The notes: generated by a model from the sequence alone, not told the origin. 64,000 nucleotides of DNA from Rhizobium sp. 2MFCol3.1 (GCF_000377565.1 NZ_KB898371.1:1-64000); one strand, 5' to 3'. Numbered from the stretch's first letter, positions 1 to 8,709 are shown. Translations and numbers: made by a program.

Positions 1-663
1 CGCCATTCCATGCTGTTTTCGAGAAGCGGAACGCTGGGCGCCAATCTCGTCAAGAGCGGCAAGGTCGATAAGGTTCTGCCCTATTTCGACACGCGCACCT
101 TCCACGGTGTCGTGAACATCAAAGCCGGGCCCGACGAGCAGCTCAGCCCGGCGTCCGACTTCGGCGATGTTCATGTCCGGCACCTCGATCTGACTGATGT
201 CTTCACGCCGTTCTACCCTCGCGCCAGCGTGCCGACGACGGGATTTGCGCTCTGCTTCTGGCTGACAACGCTCAATCTTGGCACCAGGATAACGCTTGCC
301 GGCTTCTCGTCGAAGCGCAGCGAGCGCTATAAGGTTCTCGATGTTCACGACTGGACGTTCGAACAGGTGCTGCTGCGCCTGATGTTTCGCAAGGGCAAGA
401 TCAACATTGTCGGGCGCGACGCGTCCAACCCCTATGCGGATCTCTCCGCGCACTTTCCCGAATTCACACCCGCTGATATCGAGCTCACCGCCAACGAGAT
501 CATCGACGAGCGGCTCGGCAACCTGAGTTCGATCGTCGATCGCCTGATGGATGTCACCCGCTTCCTTCGCTTCCTGGATCGGACCTGGAAGAGCTTGAAA
601 CCCAAGTCAAGCAAGCAGCGCCGGTGGGAATCGATGGAGCAGAAAGGCGACGACAAGGGCTGA
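1..663 (+). CDS. Hypothetical protein, 5'-truncated by the window edge
   Basis: The reading frame is open from the first base. The first ATG (position 10) has no room for a visible ribosome binding site, so the true start probably lies upstream, and about 220 C-terminal residues are seen. There is no signal peptide or clear membrane helix in the visible part. The pattern LAGFSSKRSERYKVLDVHDW, preceded by a hydrophobic stretch with PTTGFALCFW, vaguely recalls sugar-transferase folds such as GT29-like proteins of surface polysaccharide loci, but I cannot confirm a family. The tail is basic (KSLKPKSSKQRR). It is followed by 193 bp without a gene. Function unassigned. Confidence 0.6.
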   Translation, partial: RHSMLFSRSGTLGANLVKSGKVDKVLPYFDTRTFHGVVNIKAGPDEQLSPASDFGDVHVRHLDLTDVFTPFYPRASVPTTGFALCFWLTTLNLGTRITLAGFSSKRSERYKVLDVHDWTFEQVLLRLMFRKGKINIVGRDASNPYADLSAHFPEFTPADIELTANEIIDERLGNLSSIVDRLMDVTRFLRFLDRTWKSLKPKSSKQRRWESMEQKGDDKG

Positions 664-856
664 TTGCGGAATATGCGTTGGCATCGTCTGCCGGCGTGCG
701 ATGGCGCGTCATTGTCCCGATCCATGCAAACACGATCCATTCGTACAATCCTGCGCCGGCAATCGCTTTATGCTGCGTGGCGGCGGTCGGTGACCGACCG
801 CCTGAATGGAAGCCGCGGCATCCCGGAAACAGGGATGTCCATCGCGACGGAGACGG

Positions 857-2557
857 ATGATGATTGCCACGCCCATCGACCCGACTGATCCATGGCTGCG
901 CCAGGCGCAGACATTCCCGGTTCTTTCGGCCGAGATGATCGAGCGCGCGAAGACATATGGTCGCGAAGAGGTGATGGCGGAGGACACTTTCGTGTTCGAA
1001 CGCGGCCAGCGCGGGATCGATTTCTTCCTGGTGCTGGAAGGAGAGATAGAGCTGTTCATCGACGATGTCAGGCGCGGTCGGCGTCTGGTCTTCACCTATC
1101 ATCCCGGCCAGTTTTCCGGCGAACAGAACATCTTCACCAAGCGGCCCATGCTCTTGTCGGGCCTTGCTAAATCCGGCTCCCGTCTGCTGCGGATCACCAA
1201 CCGGGATTTTCATGCCTTCATCACCGGCGAGCCCGATATCGGCGAGACGATCATTCGCGCCTATATCCTGCGCCGCGCCGGTTTCGTGCGCCATTCCGAG
1301 GGTGGCGTCGTGTTGATCGGAGACCGGCACCATGCCGACGTCCTCCGGATTCAACGTTTCCTGACGCGCAATCTCTATCCTGTTGCCGTCGTCGATCCCG
1401 CGACCGAGCCGCCGGTTGTGCCGTTGATGCAGAGCCTGGCAGTGACAGCGGATGCGCTTCCCGTCGTGATAACGCCTGACCGGAAAGTCTGGTCGCGCCC
1501 GTCCAACGCCGCGCTTGCCGATCTGCTTGGGATCAACGAGTCGCCGGAGAGAGATACGATCTACGACGTCGCCGTTGTCGGCGCCGGGCCGGCCGGTCTC
1601 GCCGCATCGGTCTATGGCGCCTCAGAGGGCCTGAGCACCATCGTCTTGGAAACTCTGGCGCCGGGTGGGCAGGCCGGAACCTCGTCCAAGATCGAGAATT
1701 ACCTCGGCTTCCCCACGGGTATCTCCGGCCAGGCGCTCGCCGGCCGGGCCCATATACAGGCGCAGAAGTTCGGCGCCAGAATTTCGGTGTCCCATGAGGT
1801 CATGAAGCTCGATTGCTCCTCGCACCCCTACCGCCTCCTTCTCGACGACGAGACATCGTTGCGAGCCCGCTCCATCGTGATCGCGACAGGCGCGCGCTAT
1901 CGAAAGCTCGATGTGCTGAACTACGACAAGTTCGAAGGGCAGGGCATCCACTACGCGGCGACTGCCATGGAGGCGCAGGTTTGCTCGGATGAAACCATCG
2001 TGGTGGTCGGCGGCGGCAATTCAGCGGGACAGGCCGCCGTCTTTCTGTCGCGAACGGTCAAGCACGTGCATATGCTGATGCGCAGCGGTATCGCCTCGAC
2101 AATGTCCGACTATCTGGTCCAGCGCATTCAAAGATCGCCGCGCATCAGCCTCTACCAGCAGGCTGAGATCACCGCGCTCCATGGCGACAAGACGCTGAAT
2201 GGCGTGACCTGGATCGATCACCGCACCGGCGAGAGCCACGAACTGCCTGTTACCAGCATCTTCGTCATGATCGGCGCGTCCCCGAACACAGGCTGGCTCG
2301 ACGGCTGCCTCGATCTTGACCAGCACGGCTTCGTCAAGAGCGGCATGACCGCCGTGGGCGACACCCCGCCTTCGCCCTATGCGACCTCGAAGGACGGCAT
2401 CTTCGCGGTCGGCGATGTCCGCGCCGGTTCGGTCAAGCGCGTTGCTTCGGCTGTCGGCGAAGGGTCTGTGGTGATCGCCGCGATCCACCAGTTCCTGGAG
2501 CGCCAGCGCCACGCCGAGCATGAGGAGCCGGAACTCAACGCCACGGCTGCGCGATAA
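857..2557 (+). CDS. FAD-dependent oxidoreductase with N-terminal cyclic-nucleotide-binding domain
   Basis: A 566-residue cytoplasmic fusion. Residues about 15-140 form a cNMP-binding (CAP-like) domain, with the segment FFLVLEGEIELF. This is followed by a linker and, from about residue 235, a thioredoxin-reductase-like flavoprotein: FAD motif GAGPAGLAA, the APGGQAG and IENYLGFP segments, NAD(P)H motif GGGNSAGQAA, and a C-terminal FAVGDVRAGSVKRVASAVGEG. The CxxC pair of true thioredoxin reductases is not present; one Cys (AQVCSD) lies in that region, so it is probably not a thioredoxin reductase. The start at 857 (or 860) is preferred over the ATG at 806 because GGAGACGG lies just upstream. It is convergent with the KefC-like gene 40 bp away. 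Confidence 0.85.
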   Translation: MMIATPIDPTDPWLRQAQTFPVLSAEMIERAKTYGREEVMAEDTFVFERGQRGIDFFLVLEGEIELFIDDVRRGRRLVFTYHPGQFSGEQNIFTKRPMLLSGLAKSGSRLLRITNRDFHAFITGEPDIGETIIRAYILRRAGFVRHSEGGVVLIGDRHHADVLRIQRFLTRNLYPVAVVDPATEPPVVPLMQSLAVTADALPVVITPDRKVWSRPSNAALADLLGINESPERDTIYDVAVVGAGPAGLAASVYGASEGLSTIVLETLAPGGQAGTSSKIENYLGFPTGISGQALAGRAHIQAQKFGARISVSHEVMKLDCSSHPYRLLLDDETSLRARSIVIATGARYRKLDVLNYDKFEGQGIHYAATAMEAQVCSDETIVVVGGGNSAGQAAVFLSRTVKHVHMLMRSGIASTMSDYLVQRIQRSPRISLYQQAEITALHGDKTLNGVTWIDHRTGESHELPVTSIFVMIGASPNTGWLDGCLDLDQHGFVKSGMTAVGDTPPSPYATSKDGIFAVGDVRAGSVKRVASAVGEGSVVIAAIHQFLERQRHAEHEEPELNATAAR

Positions 2558-2596
2558 GCGCAGCGAGCCCGGCGCGAACGCCGGCTCACTGATCGC

Positions 2597-4510
2597 TCAG
2601 TCGATATTCTTTTCCAGCTGCTCCGCCGCGATATCGGGCGGCGTCCAGCCGCGTTCGGCCTTTTCGCCGAGCGCGCTGCGGTCGCCCATCATCGCCTGCT
2701 CGAGCAGGTCGGCGATTTCCTTGGCCTTGGCGATATATTCCTTGTTGTCGAACACCGCGACCTCTTCCCGCCACAGCGGCGCGAGTTTGCGAAGGCCCCG
2801 GACGTCCTGGCGAACGAACACGGCCTTGCTCTTTTCCACATCGTAAGGATGCATGCCGAGCCCCTTCAGCGCGTAGCCGGCTGCGCGCACGGAGCTGTCG
2901 AACACCTCGCGAACGATATCGTGCGCGCCGGCCTCATAGAGCCGGTAGACGGTGGTGCGGTCGAACGCGCGGGCGATGATGTGGATATGCGGGTTCTCCC
3001 GCCGCGCATGCTTGACGATCTCGATCGCCCGCTCCGGATCGTCGATCGCGACGACAAGGACCTTCGCCTCGTGAAGCCCTGCCGAATGCAAAAGGTCCGG
3101 CCGGCTGGCGTCGCCGAAGAAGGAGCGGACGCCGAACTTGCGCAGGCCGTCGATGACATCGGCCTGGTGGTCGAGCACGATGGTCTTGTAGCCATTGGCG
3201 AGAAGCATGCGGTTGACGATCTGCCCGAAACGGCCGAGGCCGGCGATGATGACGGAGCCCGGCTCGGGGATCTCGTCGGCGTCTTCCTCCTGCCGGCGAT
3301 CGAAGCGCGGCACGATCAGCCTGTCGAAGATGATGAAAAGCGCCGGAGTAAACAACATCGAAACGGCGACGACCAACAACAGGATCGCCGCCAGATCGGG
3401 CGGCAGCACGGCGCTCTGGACGGTGAACGAGATCAGCACGAAGCCGAACTCGCCCGCCTGCGCCAGCCCCAGAGCGAAAAGCCAGCGGTCGGTGCCGCGC
3501 AGCTTGAACACGAAGGCGAGCGCCAACAGCACGATCGCCTTCAGCACCATCACGCCCAGCGTAATCCCGAGCACGGACCAGACCTGTGCGTAGAGCAGCG
3601 AGAAATCGATGCTGGCGCCGACGGTGATGAAGAACAGGCCGAGCAGCAATCCTTTGAACGGCTCGATATCGCTTTCGAGCTCGTGGCGGAATTCGCTGTT
3701 GGCGAGCACGACGCCGGCCAAGAACGTGCCCAGCGCCGGCGACAGGCCGACCACGGTCATCAGCAGCGCGATACCGATGATCAGGAGGAGGGCCGCGGCG
3801 GTGAAGATCTCGCGCAGCTTCGAGCGGGCGATGAGCCGGAAGATCGGGCGCGACAGATAGTGGCCGGCAGCGATGACGAAGGCGACGGCAACGATCGTCA
3901 CCAGCGTCACCTGCCAGCCCGGCAATCCCTCGACGAGGCTGAAGGAGTGGTGGCCGCCACTCTCGGCATTGCTGCCGAGCGGATGGCGCACAAGCTCCGG
4001 CAGCGCCAGCAGCGGAATGAAGGCCAGCATGGGAATGACGGCGATATCCTGGAACAGCAACACCGAGAAGCTCGCCTGCCCGCCGGACGAGCGCAGCAGA
4101 CCCTTTTCACCCAGCGTTTGCAGGACGATCGCGGTCGAAGACAGCGAGAAGATGAAGCCGATCGTCAGCGCGACGCTCCAGACCTGGCCGAGCAGCATGG
4201 CGCAGCCCATCACCACCAGCGAGGTGACGATCACCTGCAGCCCGCCAAGCCCGAGCAGCTTGGAGCGCATCTCCCACAGCGCGCGCGGCTGTAGTTCGAG
4301 GCCGACGAGAAACAGCATCATCACCACGCCGAACTCGGCAAAATGCTGCAGATCCTGCGTCTCGTTACCAACAAGATGCAGGGCCGGGCCAATGACGATG
4401 CCGGCGATGAGATAGCCGAGCACGGAGCCGAGCCCCAGTCGCTTTGCGATCAGCACGGAGACGACGGCGGCCAGCAGATAGATGAAGGCCTGGAAGATGA
4501 AGCTATTCAT
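2597..4510 (-). CDS. kefC: KefB/KefC-type monovalent cation:proton antiporter
   Basis: A 637-residue inner-membrane protein of the CPA2 family, predicted to exchange K+ (or another monovalent cation) for H+. Roughly residues 1-375 are an Na+/H+-exchanger domain with about a dozen hydrophobic helices. Residues about 395-520 are a cytoplasmic RCK/TrkA-N nucleotide-binding domain (IIAGLGRFGQIVNRML), the site where glutathione and nucleotide act in E. coli KefC. I start it at MNSFIF because this ATG overlaps the end of the KefF-like gene by 8 bp and the longer alternative begins inside that gene. Tight coupling to a KefF-like gene supports a glutathione-gated Kef system. The exact ion is not visible from sequence. 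Confidence 0.88.
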   Translation of the reverse strand: MNSFIFQAFIYLLAAVVSVLIAKRLGLGSVLGYLIAGIVIGPALHLVGNETQDLQHFAEFGVVMMLFLVGLELQPRALWEMRSKLLGLGGLQVIVTSLVVMGCAMLLGQVWSVALTIGFIFSLSSTAIVLQTLGEKGLLRSSGGQASFSVLLFQDIAVIPMLAFIPLLALPELVRHPLGSNAESGGHHSFSLVEGLPGWQVTLVTIVAVAFVIAAGHYLSRPIFRLIARSKLREIFTAAALLLIIGIALLMTVVGLSPALGTFLAGVVLANSEFRHELESDIEPFKGLLLGLFFITVGASIDFSLLYAQVWSVLGITLGVMVLKAIVLLALAFVFKLRGTDRWLFALGLAQAGEFGFVLISFTVQSAVLPPDLAAILLLVVAVSMLFTPALFIIFDRLIVPRFDRRQEEDADEIPEPGSVIIAGLGRFGQIVNRMLLANGYKTIVLDHQADVIDGLRKFGVRSFFGDASRPDLLHSAGLHEAKVLVVAIDDPERAIEIVKHARRENPHIHIIARAFDRTTVYRLYEAGAHDIVREVFDSSVRAAGYALKGLGMHPYDVEKSKAVFVRQDVRGLRKLAPLWREEVAVFDNKEYIAKAKEIADLLEQAMMGDRSALGEKAERGWTPPDIAAEQLEKNID

Positions 4511-5120
4511 GGGGCGTGCTCTCACGAAGCGGAAGCGTCTCGGCACTCAGCAATTCCATACCGGTGGCGGCGTCGATGTCGAAGGTTTCGTCGCGCAGAG
4601 CCTCCAGCAGCCGGCGGTAGCCCTCCAGATGCGGCTCGGCCCGGCCATCGCCGCGTGCCTCGTGCGCGGCAAACAGCGCGTACGGCGCAACGAAGCGCAT
4701 CCGGCAGAGATTGGCCGTCTGCTCCAGCGGCGACAGCAGCGCCCGAAGACGGAAATGGTTGCGGCCCTCCTCGGTATAGGCATGATCCGGGCCGCCGGCG
4801 GTGATGACAGGCAGGAACAGCTTGCCCGCAAGCTTGTCGCCGGTGTGGCCATAGGCGAAGCCATATTCCAGCACTAGGTCCTGCCACTCCTTCAGGATTG
4901 ATGGCGTCGAGTACCAGTAGATCGGAAACTGGAAGATGATGACGTCGTGCTTCAGCAGCCGGGCTTGTTCGACGTCGATGTCGATGTCGAGCTTGGGATA
5001 CTCGGCGTAGAGATCGACGAACGTCACGCCTTCAATGCTGCCGGCGATCTTGGCCATCAGGATATTGACGCGCGAATGGCGCTGTCCGGGGTGGGCGAAG
5101 AGCACGAGCACCTTGGCCAT
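4503..5120 (-). CDS. kefF: KefF-like NAD(P)H:quinone oxidoreductase, ancillary subunit of Kef efflux
   Basis: A 205-residue flavodoxin-fold protein of the NAD(P)H dehydrogenase (quinone) family. It opens with VLVLFAHPGQRHSRVN, the FMN phosphate-binding loop. It also carries IIFQFPIYWYSTPSILKEWQD and TAGGPDHAYTEEGRN, both typical of KefF/KefG and MdaB-like enzymes. In E. coli KefF binds the Kef channel and is needed for full activity during electrophile stress. Here it is immediately upstream of and overlaps the kefC-like gene, the same arrangement. It has no signal peptide, so it acts on the cytoplasmic face of the membrane. Confidence 0.87.
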   Translation of the reverse strand: MAKVLVLFAHPGQRHSRVNILMAKIAGSIEGVTFVDLYAEYPKLDIDIDVEQARLLKHDVIIFQFPIYWYSTPSILKEWQDLVLEYGFAYGHTGDKLAGKLFLPVITAGGPDHAYTEEGRNHFRLRALLSPLEQTANLCRMRFVAPYALFAAHEARGDGRAEPHLEGYRRLLEALRDETFDIDAATGMELLSAETLPLRESTPHE

Positions 5121-5209
5121 GTATGGGCTCCCATCTGAATTCGGAATGCGTGAGATCCAGGGCCGGATCGGTCTGAAGAGCGCGGGATCAACAAGGGCCT
5201 TGGCAAGAC

Positions 5210-5515
5210 CTAGTAGAAGTGCGGGATCGGCCCTACCTGTTCGGTTTGATCCGGCAAGTCAACCATGATTTCATCCACATAGCACCATCCCCACCCCTCC
5301 GGCGGATCATAGCCCTCCATGACGGGATGACCGGTTTCATGGAAATGGCCGGTGGCGTGTCGGCCGATCGACTGGTCGCAGCAGCCGACATGGCCGCATT
5401 CACGGCACAGCCGCAGATGCACCCAGGCCTGACCGATCGCCAGGCACTCTTCACAACCGCGCGTCCTTGGGCGGACATCGCGGACCAGGCGAACATGCTT
5501 GCAAGTATGCGACAT
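5210..5515 (-). CDS. UBP-type zinc finger domain protein
   Basis: A 101-residue protein made almost entirely of one UBP (ZnF-UBP/BUZ) zinc finger. Cys and His pairs occur in order: TCKH near the N-terminus, GCEEC, LCRECGHVGCCD, then H..GH..H in RHATGHFHETGHPV, followed by a tryptophan/tyrosine-rich segment (GWGWCYVDE). In eukaryotes this fold binds the ubiquitin C-terminus. Bacteria lack that ligand and the role of these proteins is not established; fusions to antiporters and flavoproteins are known. It lies 89 bp upstream of the KefF/KefC-like pair on the same strand and is probably the first gene of that operon. Confidence 0.85.
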   Translation of the reverse strand: MSHTCKHVRLVRDVRPRTRGCEECLAIGQAWVHLRLCRECGHVGCCDQSIGRHATGHFHETGHPVMEGYDPPEGWGWCYVDEIMVDLPDQTEQVGPIPHFY

Positions 5516-5670
5516 GGTTCTTCCTCTCGTTACCTCAATTTATGCGGGCGACTTCGGCTGTTGGCAATCGCTTCCTGCGAGCCCGCGATCAGGGGCTTCC
5601 CGCGCATGGCATGGGGGATTCGATGCGTCCTCACAAGACTTATGCAGTCGTTCCGTGCGCGGGCAACTAT

Positions 5671-5705
5671 ACCCAGGTATGCCCCCACAAGACCCAGGTC
5701 TATGC
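5671..5705 (+). promoter_or_regulatory. Candidate AraC-type operator: two direct repeats 21 bp apart
   Basis: ACCCAGGTATGC at 5671-5682 recurs as ACCCAGGTCTATGC at 5692-5705, with starts exactly 21 bp (two helical turns) apart. This is the geometry of AraC-family half-sites. A related TCACAAGACTTATGCA (5631-5646) matches the CACAAGAC..TATGCA flanking the second copy. The site lies in the 284-bp divergent region between the UBP zinc-finger gene and the AraC-type regulator, so it could serve either or both. The assignment is inferred from geometry only. Confidence 0.4.
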
Positions 5706-5799
5706 AAACTTGATCATAGTAGGATTCCGCCGGCGCGGTCCCGTCACCAGAATGAACCCAGCAAATCACACTTCAACGGTTTCAGGACGGAGATTGACG

Positions 5800-6408
5800 A
5801 TGCAGGCGACCGCGATGATTACGATGGACCACCATGAGCCGAACATCGGCGCTCTCGGCGTCATTCAGCAAGCGTCTTCCGAAGTATCGCGGCTGCTCGC
5901 ACGCGCCATCCATTGCGTCGATCAGGACGAGGCGATCGCCATCGATCTGGTCAAACGCGCCTCCATGCTGCTGAAGCCAACCCCTGCCGTCTCGGCTAAT
6001 GCGGTATCGCGCGAAAGGGCGGCATCGGGCGGGTTGGCGCCGTGGCAGGTGGCGCGGGTCAAGCGCTACGTTTCCGAGAATATGTCGCGGACCGTTGCGA
6101 TCGACGAACTGGCGGAACTGGCACGGCTCAGCACCAGCTATTTCTCGGCCGCCTTCAAGACGAGTTTCGGTCTGTCTCCGCACAGCTACGTCATCGCCCA
6201 GCGCGTCGAGCGTGCCAAACAGCTGATGCTTTCCACCGATGCGCCCCTATGCGAGATCGCGCTCGATTGCGGCCTTGCCGATCAGGCCCACCTCTCGCGG
6301 ATTTTCCGCCGCGCAACCGGCACGACCCCCAGCGCCTGGCGCCGCTTCCGCCTTCGCCCTGCCGCCAGACGCGAAGCTGTGGAATATGAGGTTGCGCTGC
6401 CTGTCTGA
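5800..6408 (+). CDS. AraC family transcriptional regulator
   Basis: A 202-residue DNA-binding protein with the paired helix-turn-helix of AraC/XylS proteins in its C-terminal 100 residues. The first HTH lies at AIDELAELARLSTSYFSAAF and the second at DAPLCEIALDCGLADQAHLS, followed by the family signature SRIFRRATGTTPSAWRR. The N-terminal 75 residues match no sensor domain I recognise, so the ligand is unknown. ATG 5800 is chosen because GGACGGAG lies just upstream; a longer in-frame extension runs through the likely control region. It is divergent from the UBP zinc finger-Kef operon and a plausible regulator of it. Confidence 0.82.
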   Translation: MQATAMITMDHHEPNIGALGVIQQASSEVSRLLARAIHCVDQDEAIAIDLVKRASMLLKPTPAVSANAVSRERAASGGLAPWQVARVKRYVSENMSRTVAIDELAELARLSTSYFSAAFKTSFGLSPHSYVIAQRVERAKQLMLSTDAPLCEIALDCGLADQAHLSRIFRRATGTTPSAWRRFRLRPAARREAVEYEVALPV

Positions 6409-6490
6409 CCGCGGTCTCTAACGCACGGGGCGGCGACCAATGATGCACTCGACACCATTGCCACCGGTGCCGGGGCATCCGGCAGCGAGA

Positions 6491-7387
6491 TCAGGCGGCC
6501 TGTTCGGCAAGCGCCGATCGGATTGCGGAGATGAAGACCCGCACCTTTGGCAGGATCAGCCGGGTCGTCGGGTAAACCGCCCAAATCGCGTTGGTCTCCG
6601 GCACGGCATCCTCAAGCGTGATGCGAACCAGGCGGCCGGCGCGGATATCGTCTTCGACATTCCAGTCGGACAGAAGCGTGATGCCGCCGCCGGCAAGGCA
6701 GGCGGCGTGGCAACCGGCTATGCTGCTCGACGAGAAGCGGGAATTCAATCGCACATGCGCTTCCTCATCGCCTTGCATGCCCCCACGCATGAATGTCCAG
6801 TGCGTGATGCCGGTCATCGGAAGGCAATCGTGCTCAAGCAGATCGTGCGTGTTCACCGGGGCGCCGCGCCGCTCGAGGTAAGCGGGTGCGGCCACCAGCG
6901 ACCGCGTGTTGTCGGCGAGCTTCTGGGCGATCAGGCTGCTGTCCTTCAGTCGCGCGATCCGGAGCGCGAGATCGGTGCCCGAGGCAACGAGGTCAGGCAA
7001 TCCGTCATTCATGTCTACGGAAATCCTGAGATCCGGATTGTCGTCCAGCAGCTTCGGCACCAGCGGCATGACGAGTTTCAGGCCGAAGGCAATGGGGACC
7101 GAGACGCGCAGCAACCCCGCCGCGCCCTTACCATCAGTTCGCAGACGGGCTCTGGCCTCATCCTCGTTTTCCACCAGCGCCTGTGCAAACGGCAGGAAGG
7201 TCTCGCCCTCCGGCGTCAGCGAAAGGGATCGCGTGGTGCGGTGCATCAGCCGTACGTCGAGCGCCGCCTCAAGCGAGGCGAGACGGCGGGTCGCCACCAT
7301 CGGCGCGATCCCAAGGCGCCGCGCTGCTTCCGAGAGACTGCCCGCGGCTGACGCAACGACGAAAACCCTGATGTCCTCGGTATTCAT
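6491..7387 (-). CDS. LysR family transcriptional regulator
   Basis: A 298-residue LysR-type regulator. The N-terminal winged HTH is visible at residues 3-62 (SLSEAARRLGIAPMVATRRLASLEAAL), followed by the common HRTTRSLSLTPEGE linker. The effector-binding domain (about 90-295) has the usual alternating pattern, e.g. LRVSVPIAFGLKLVMP. It is transcribed divergently from the MFS exporter gene at 7492 with 104 bp between them, which suggests it controls that transporter. A perfect inverted repeat sits right at its start codon. It is convergent with the AraC gene. The ligand cannot be told. Confidence 0.9.
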   Translation of the reverse strand: MNTEDIRVFVVASAAGSLSEAARRLGIAPMVATRRLASLEAALDVRLMHRTTRSLSLTPEGETFLPFAQALVENEDEARARLRTDGKGAAGLLRVSVPIAFGLKLVMPLVPKLLDDNPDLRISVDMNDGLPDLVASGTDLALRIARLKDSSLIAQKLADNTRSLVAAPAYLERRGAPVNTHDLLEHDCLPMTGITHWTFMRGGMQGDEEAHVRLNSRFSSSSIAGCHAACLAGGGITLLSDWNVEDDIRAGRLVRITLEDAVPETNAIWAVYPTTRLILPKVRVFISAIRSALAEQAA

Positions 7388-7388
7388 T

Positions 7389-7405
7389 ATATCGACTTTC
7401 GATAT
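7389..7405. promoter_or_regulatory. Perfect 7-3-7 inverted repeat, candidate LysR operator
   Basis: ATATCGA-CTT-TCGATAT is a perfect palindrome with a 3-bp centre, placed one base upstream of the LysR start codon in the 104-bp divergent region shared with the MFS gene. LysR-type operators are typically imperfect dyads of about 15 bp. The position fits an autoregulatory site that also controls the MFS transporter. The binding protein is inferred from position. Confidence 0.5.
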
Positions 7406-7491
7406 TCAGGCTGAACATTTTAGATCAGTACCGCGAGATACGAGAAAATAATAGATAGATCTCATCTTCTGAAGCCAGAAAGGCAAACAGC

Positions 7492-8709
7492 ATGACCACC
7501 GTCACCACAATCGAAACGCCGGGGGCTGCCACATCGGCCGGCATAGGCCAGATCGGCCTTCTCGCCATGGCAGCAGCCAGCGGCATCGCCGTCGCCAACA
7601 TCTATTATAACCAGCCGATGCTAGGGATCATCGAAGCCGATTTTCCCGGCCAGTCCGCGACCGGGCTGATCCCGACCGCGACCCAACTTGGCTACGCGCT
7701 CGGCCTGTTCCTGTTGCTGCCGCTTGGCGATCTCGTCCACCGTCGGCGTCTGATCATCGGTCAGTTCCTGATACTCGCCGTCGCGCTGGCGCTAGCGGCG
7801 ATCGCGCCCACGGCGTGGACACTGGTTGCGGCGTCTCTCGTCGTCGGCGCGAGCTCAACCGTCGCCCAGCAGATCGTGCCCTTCGCGGCATCGCTGGCAT
7901 TGCCTGAAAAGCGAGGTGCCACGATCGGTACGGTGATGGCCGGCGTGCTCTCAGGCATCCTGTTCAGCCGCACCCTGTCCGGCTTTGTCGGCGAGCATGC
8001 CGGCTGGCGCGCGATGTTCTGGATCGGCGTCCCTATGGCGCTCGTGGCCGCAGCCATGATGTTCGCCGCCCTGCCGAACCATCGCCCGACCTCGCGCATG
8101 CGCTATCACAACGCGATCCGTTCGCTCGCTCACCTGTGGAAGCAGCATCCGGCGCTGCGCACGGCGACCTTCGTACAGGCAGCGCTTTTCGCGTCGTTCA
8201 CCAGCTTCTGGACGATCCTTGCGCTCTACCTGCAAGGCCCGCGTTTCGGTCTAGGTGCTGATGTCGCAGGTCTGTTCGGTATCGTTGGCGCGGTCGGCGT
8301 CTTCGCGGCGCCGGTGGCGGGTCGCATCGCGGACAAACGCGGCCCGCATTTCGTGGTGTGGCTCGGCGCTCTCTTGACGCTTGTGGCCTGGATCGTCTTC
8401 GGCGTCTGGTGGTCGATCGCCGCTCTGATCATCGGAGTCATTGTGCTTGATTTCGGCATCCAGAGCGCGCTGGTGTCGAACCAGCATATCATTTACGCGC
8501 TGGACCCCGAGGCCCGCAGCCGCCTGAACACCATCTTCATGACCGGCATGTTTCTCGGCGGTGCCGCCGGATCAGCACTTGCGACCCTTGCATGGGGCTA
8601 TGGTGCATGGCCTGCCGTGACCGTTCTCGGTGGACTGCTCGCCATCGTGTCGCTCGGCGTCAGGCTGCTCGATCATCGAGCACAGCCAACGACGGCGGGA
8701 CACCGCTAG
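7492..8709 (+). CDS. MFS transporter, drug/metabolite exporter type
   Basis: A 405-residue inner-membrane protein with about 12 hydrophobic helices. The first helix holds ASGIAVANIYYNQPMLG, which is typical of the MFS_1/YfmO-YwoG-like exporter group. A cytoplasmic loop with LPLGDLVHRRRLIIGQF matches MFS motif A (GxLaDrxGRR-like) after helix 2. It is divergent from the LysR regulator and followed by a strong stem-loop at 8736. The substrate is unknown; LysR-MFS pairs of this kind usually export small organic molecules or toxic compounds. Confidence 0.87.
   Translation: MTTVTTIETPGAATSAGIGQIGLLAMAAASGIAVANIYYNQPMLGIIEADFPGQSATGLIPTATQLGYALGLFLLLPLGDLVHRRRLIIGQFLILAVALALAAIAPTAWTLVAASLVVGASSTVAQQIVPFAASLALPEKRGATIGTVMAGVLSGILFSRTLSGFVGEHAGWRAMFWIGVPMALVAAAMMFAALPNHRPTSRMRYHNAIRSLAHLWKQHPALRTATFVQAALFASFTSFWTILALYLQGPRFGLGADVAGLFGIVGAVGVFAAPVAGRIADKRGPHFVVWLGALLTLVAWIVFGVWWSIAALIIGVIVLDFGIQSALVSNQHIIYALDPEARSRLNTIFMTGMFLGGAAGSALATLAWGYGAWPAVTVLGGLLAIVSLGVRLLDHRAQPTTAGHR

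Noticed and set aside
2849..4294. Long plus-strand frame of 481 codons inside the KefC-like gene
   Set aside because: It is antisense to a clear antiporter, rich in Asp, Glu, Gln, Arg and His without any domain, and reflects GC-rich third positions.
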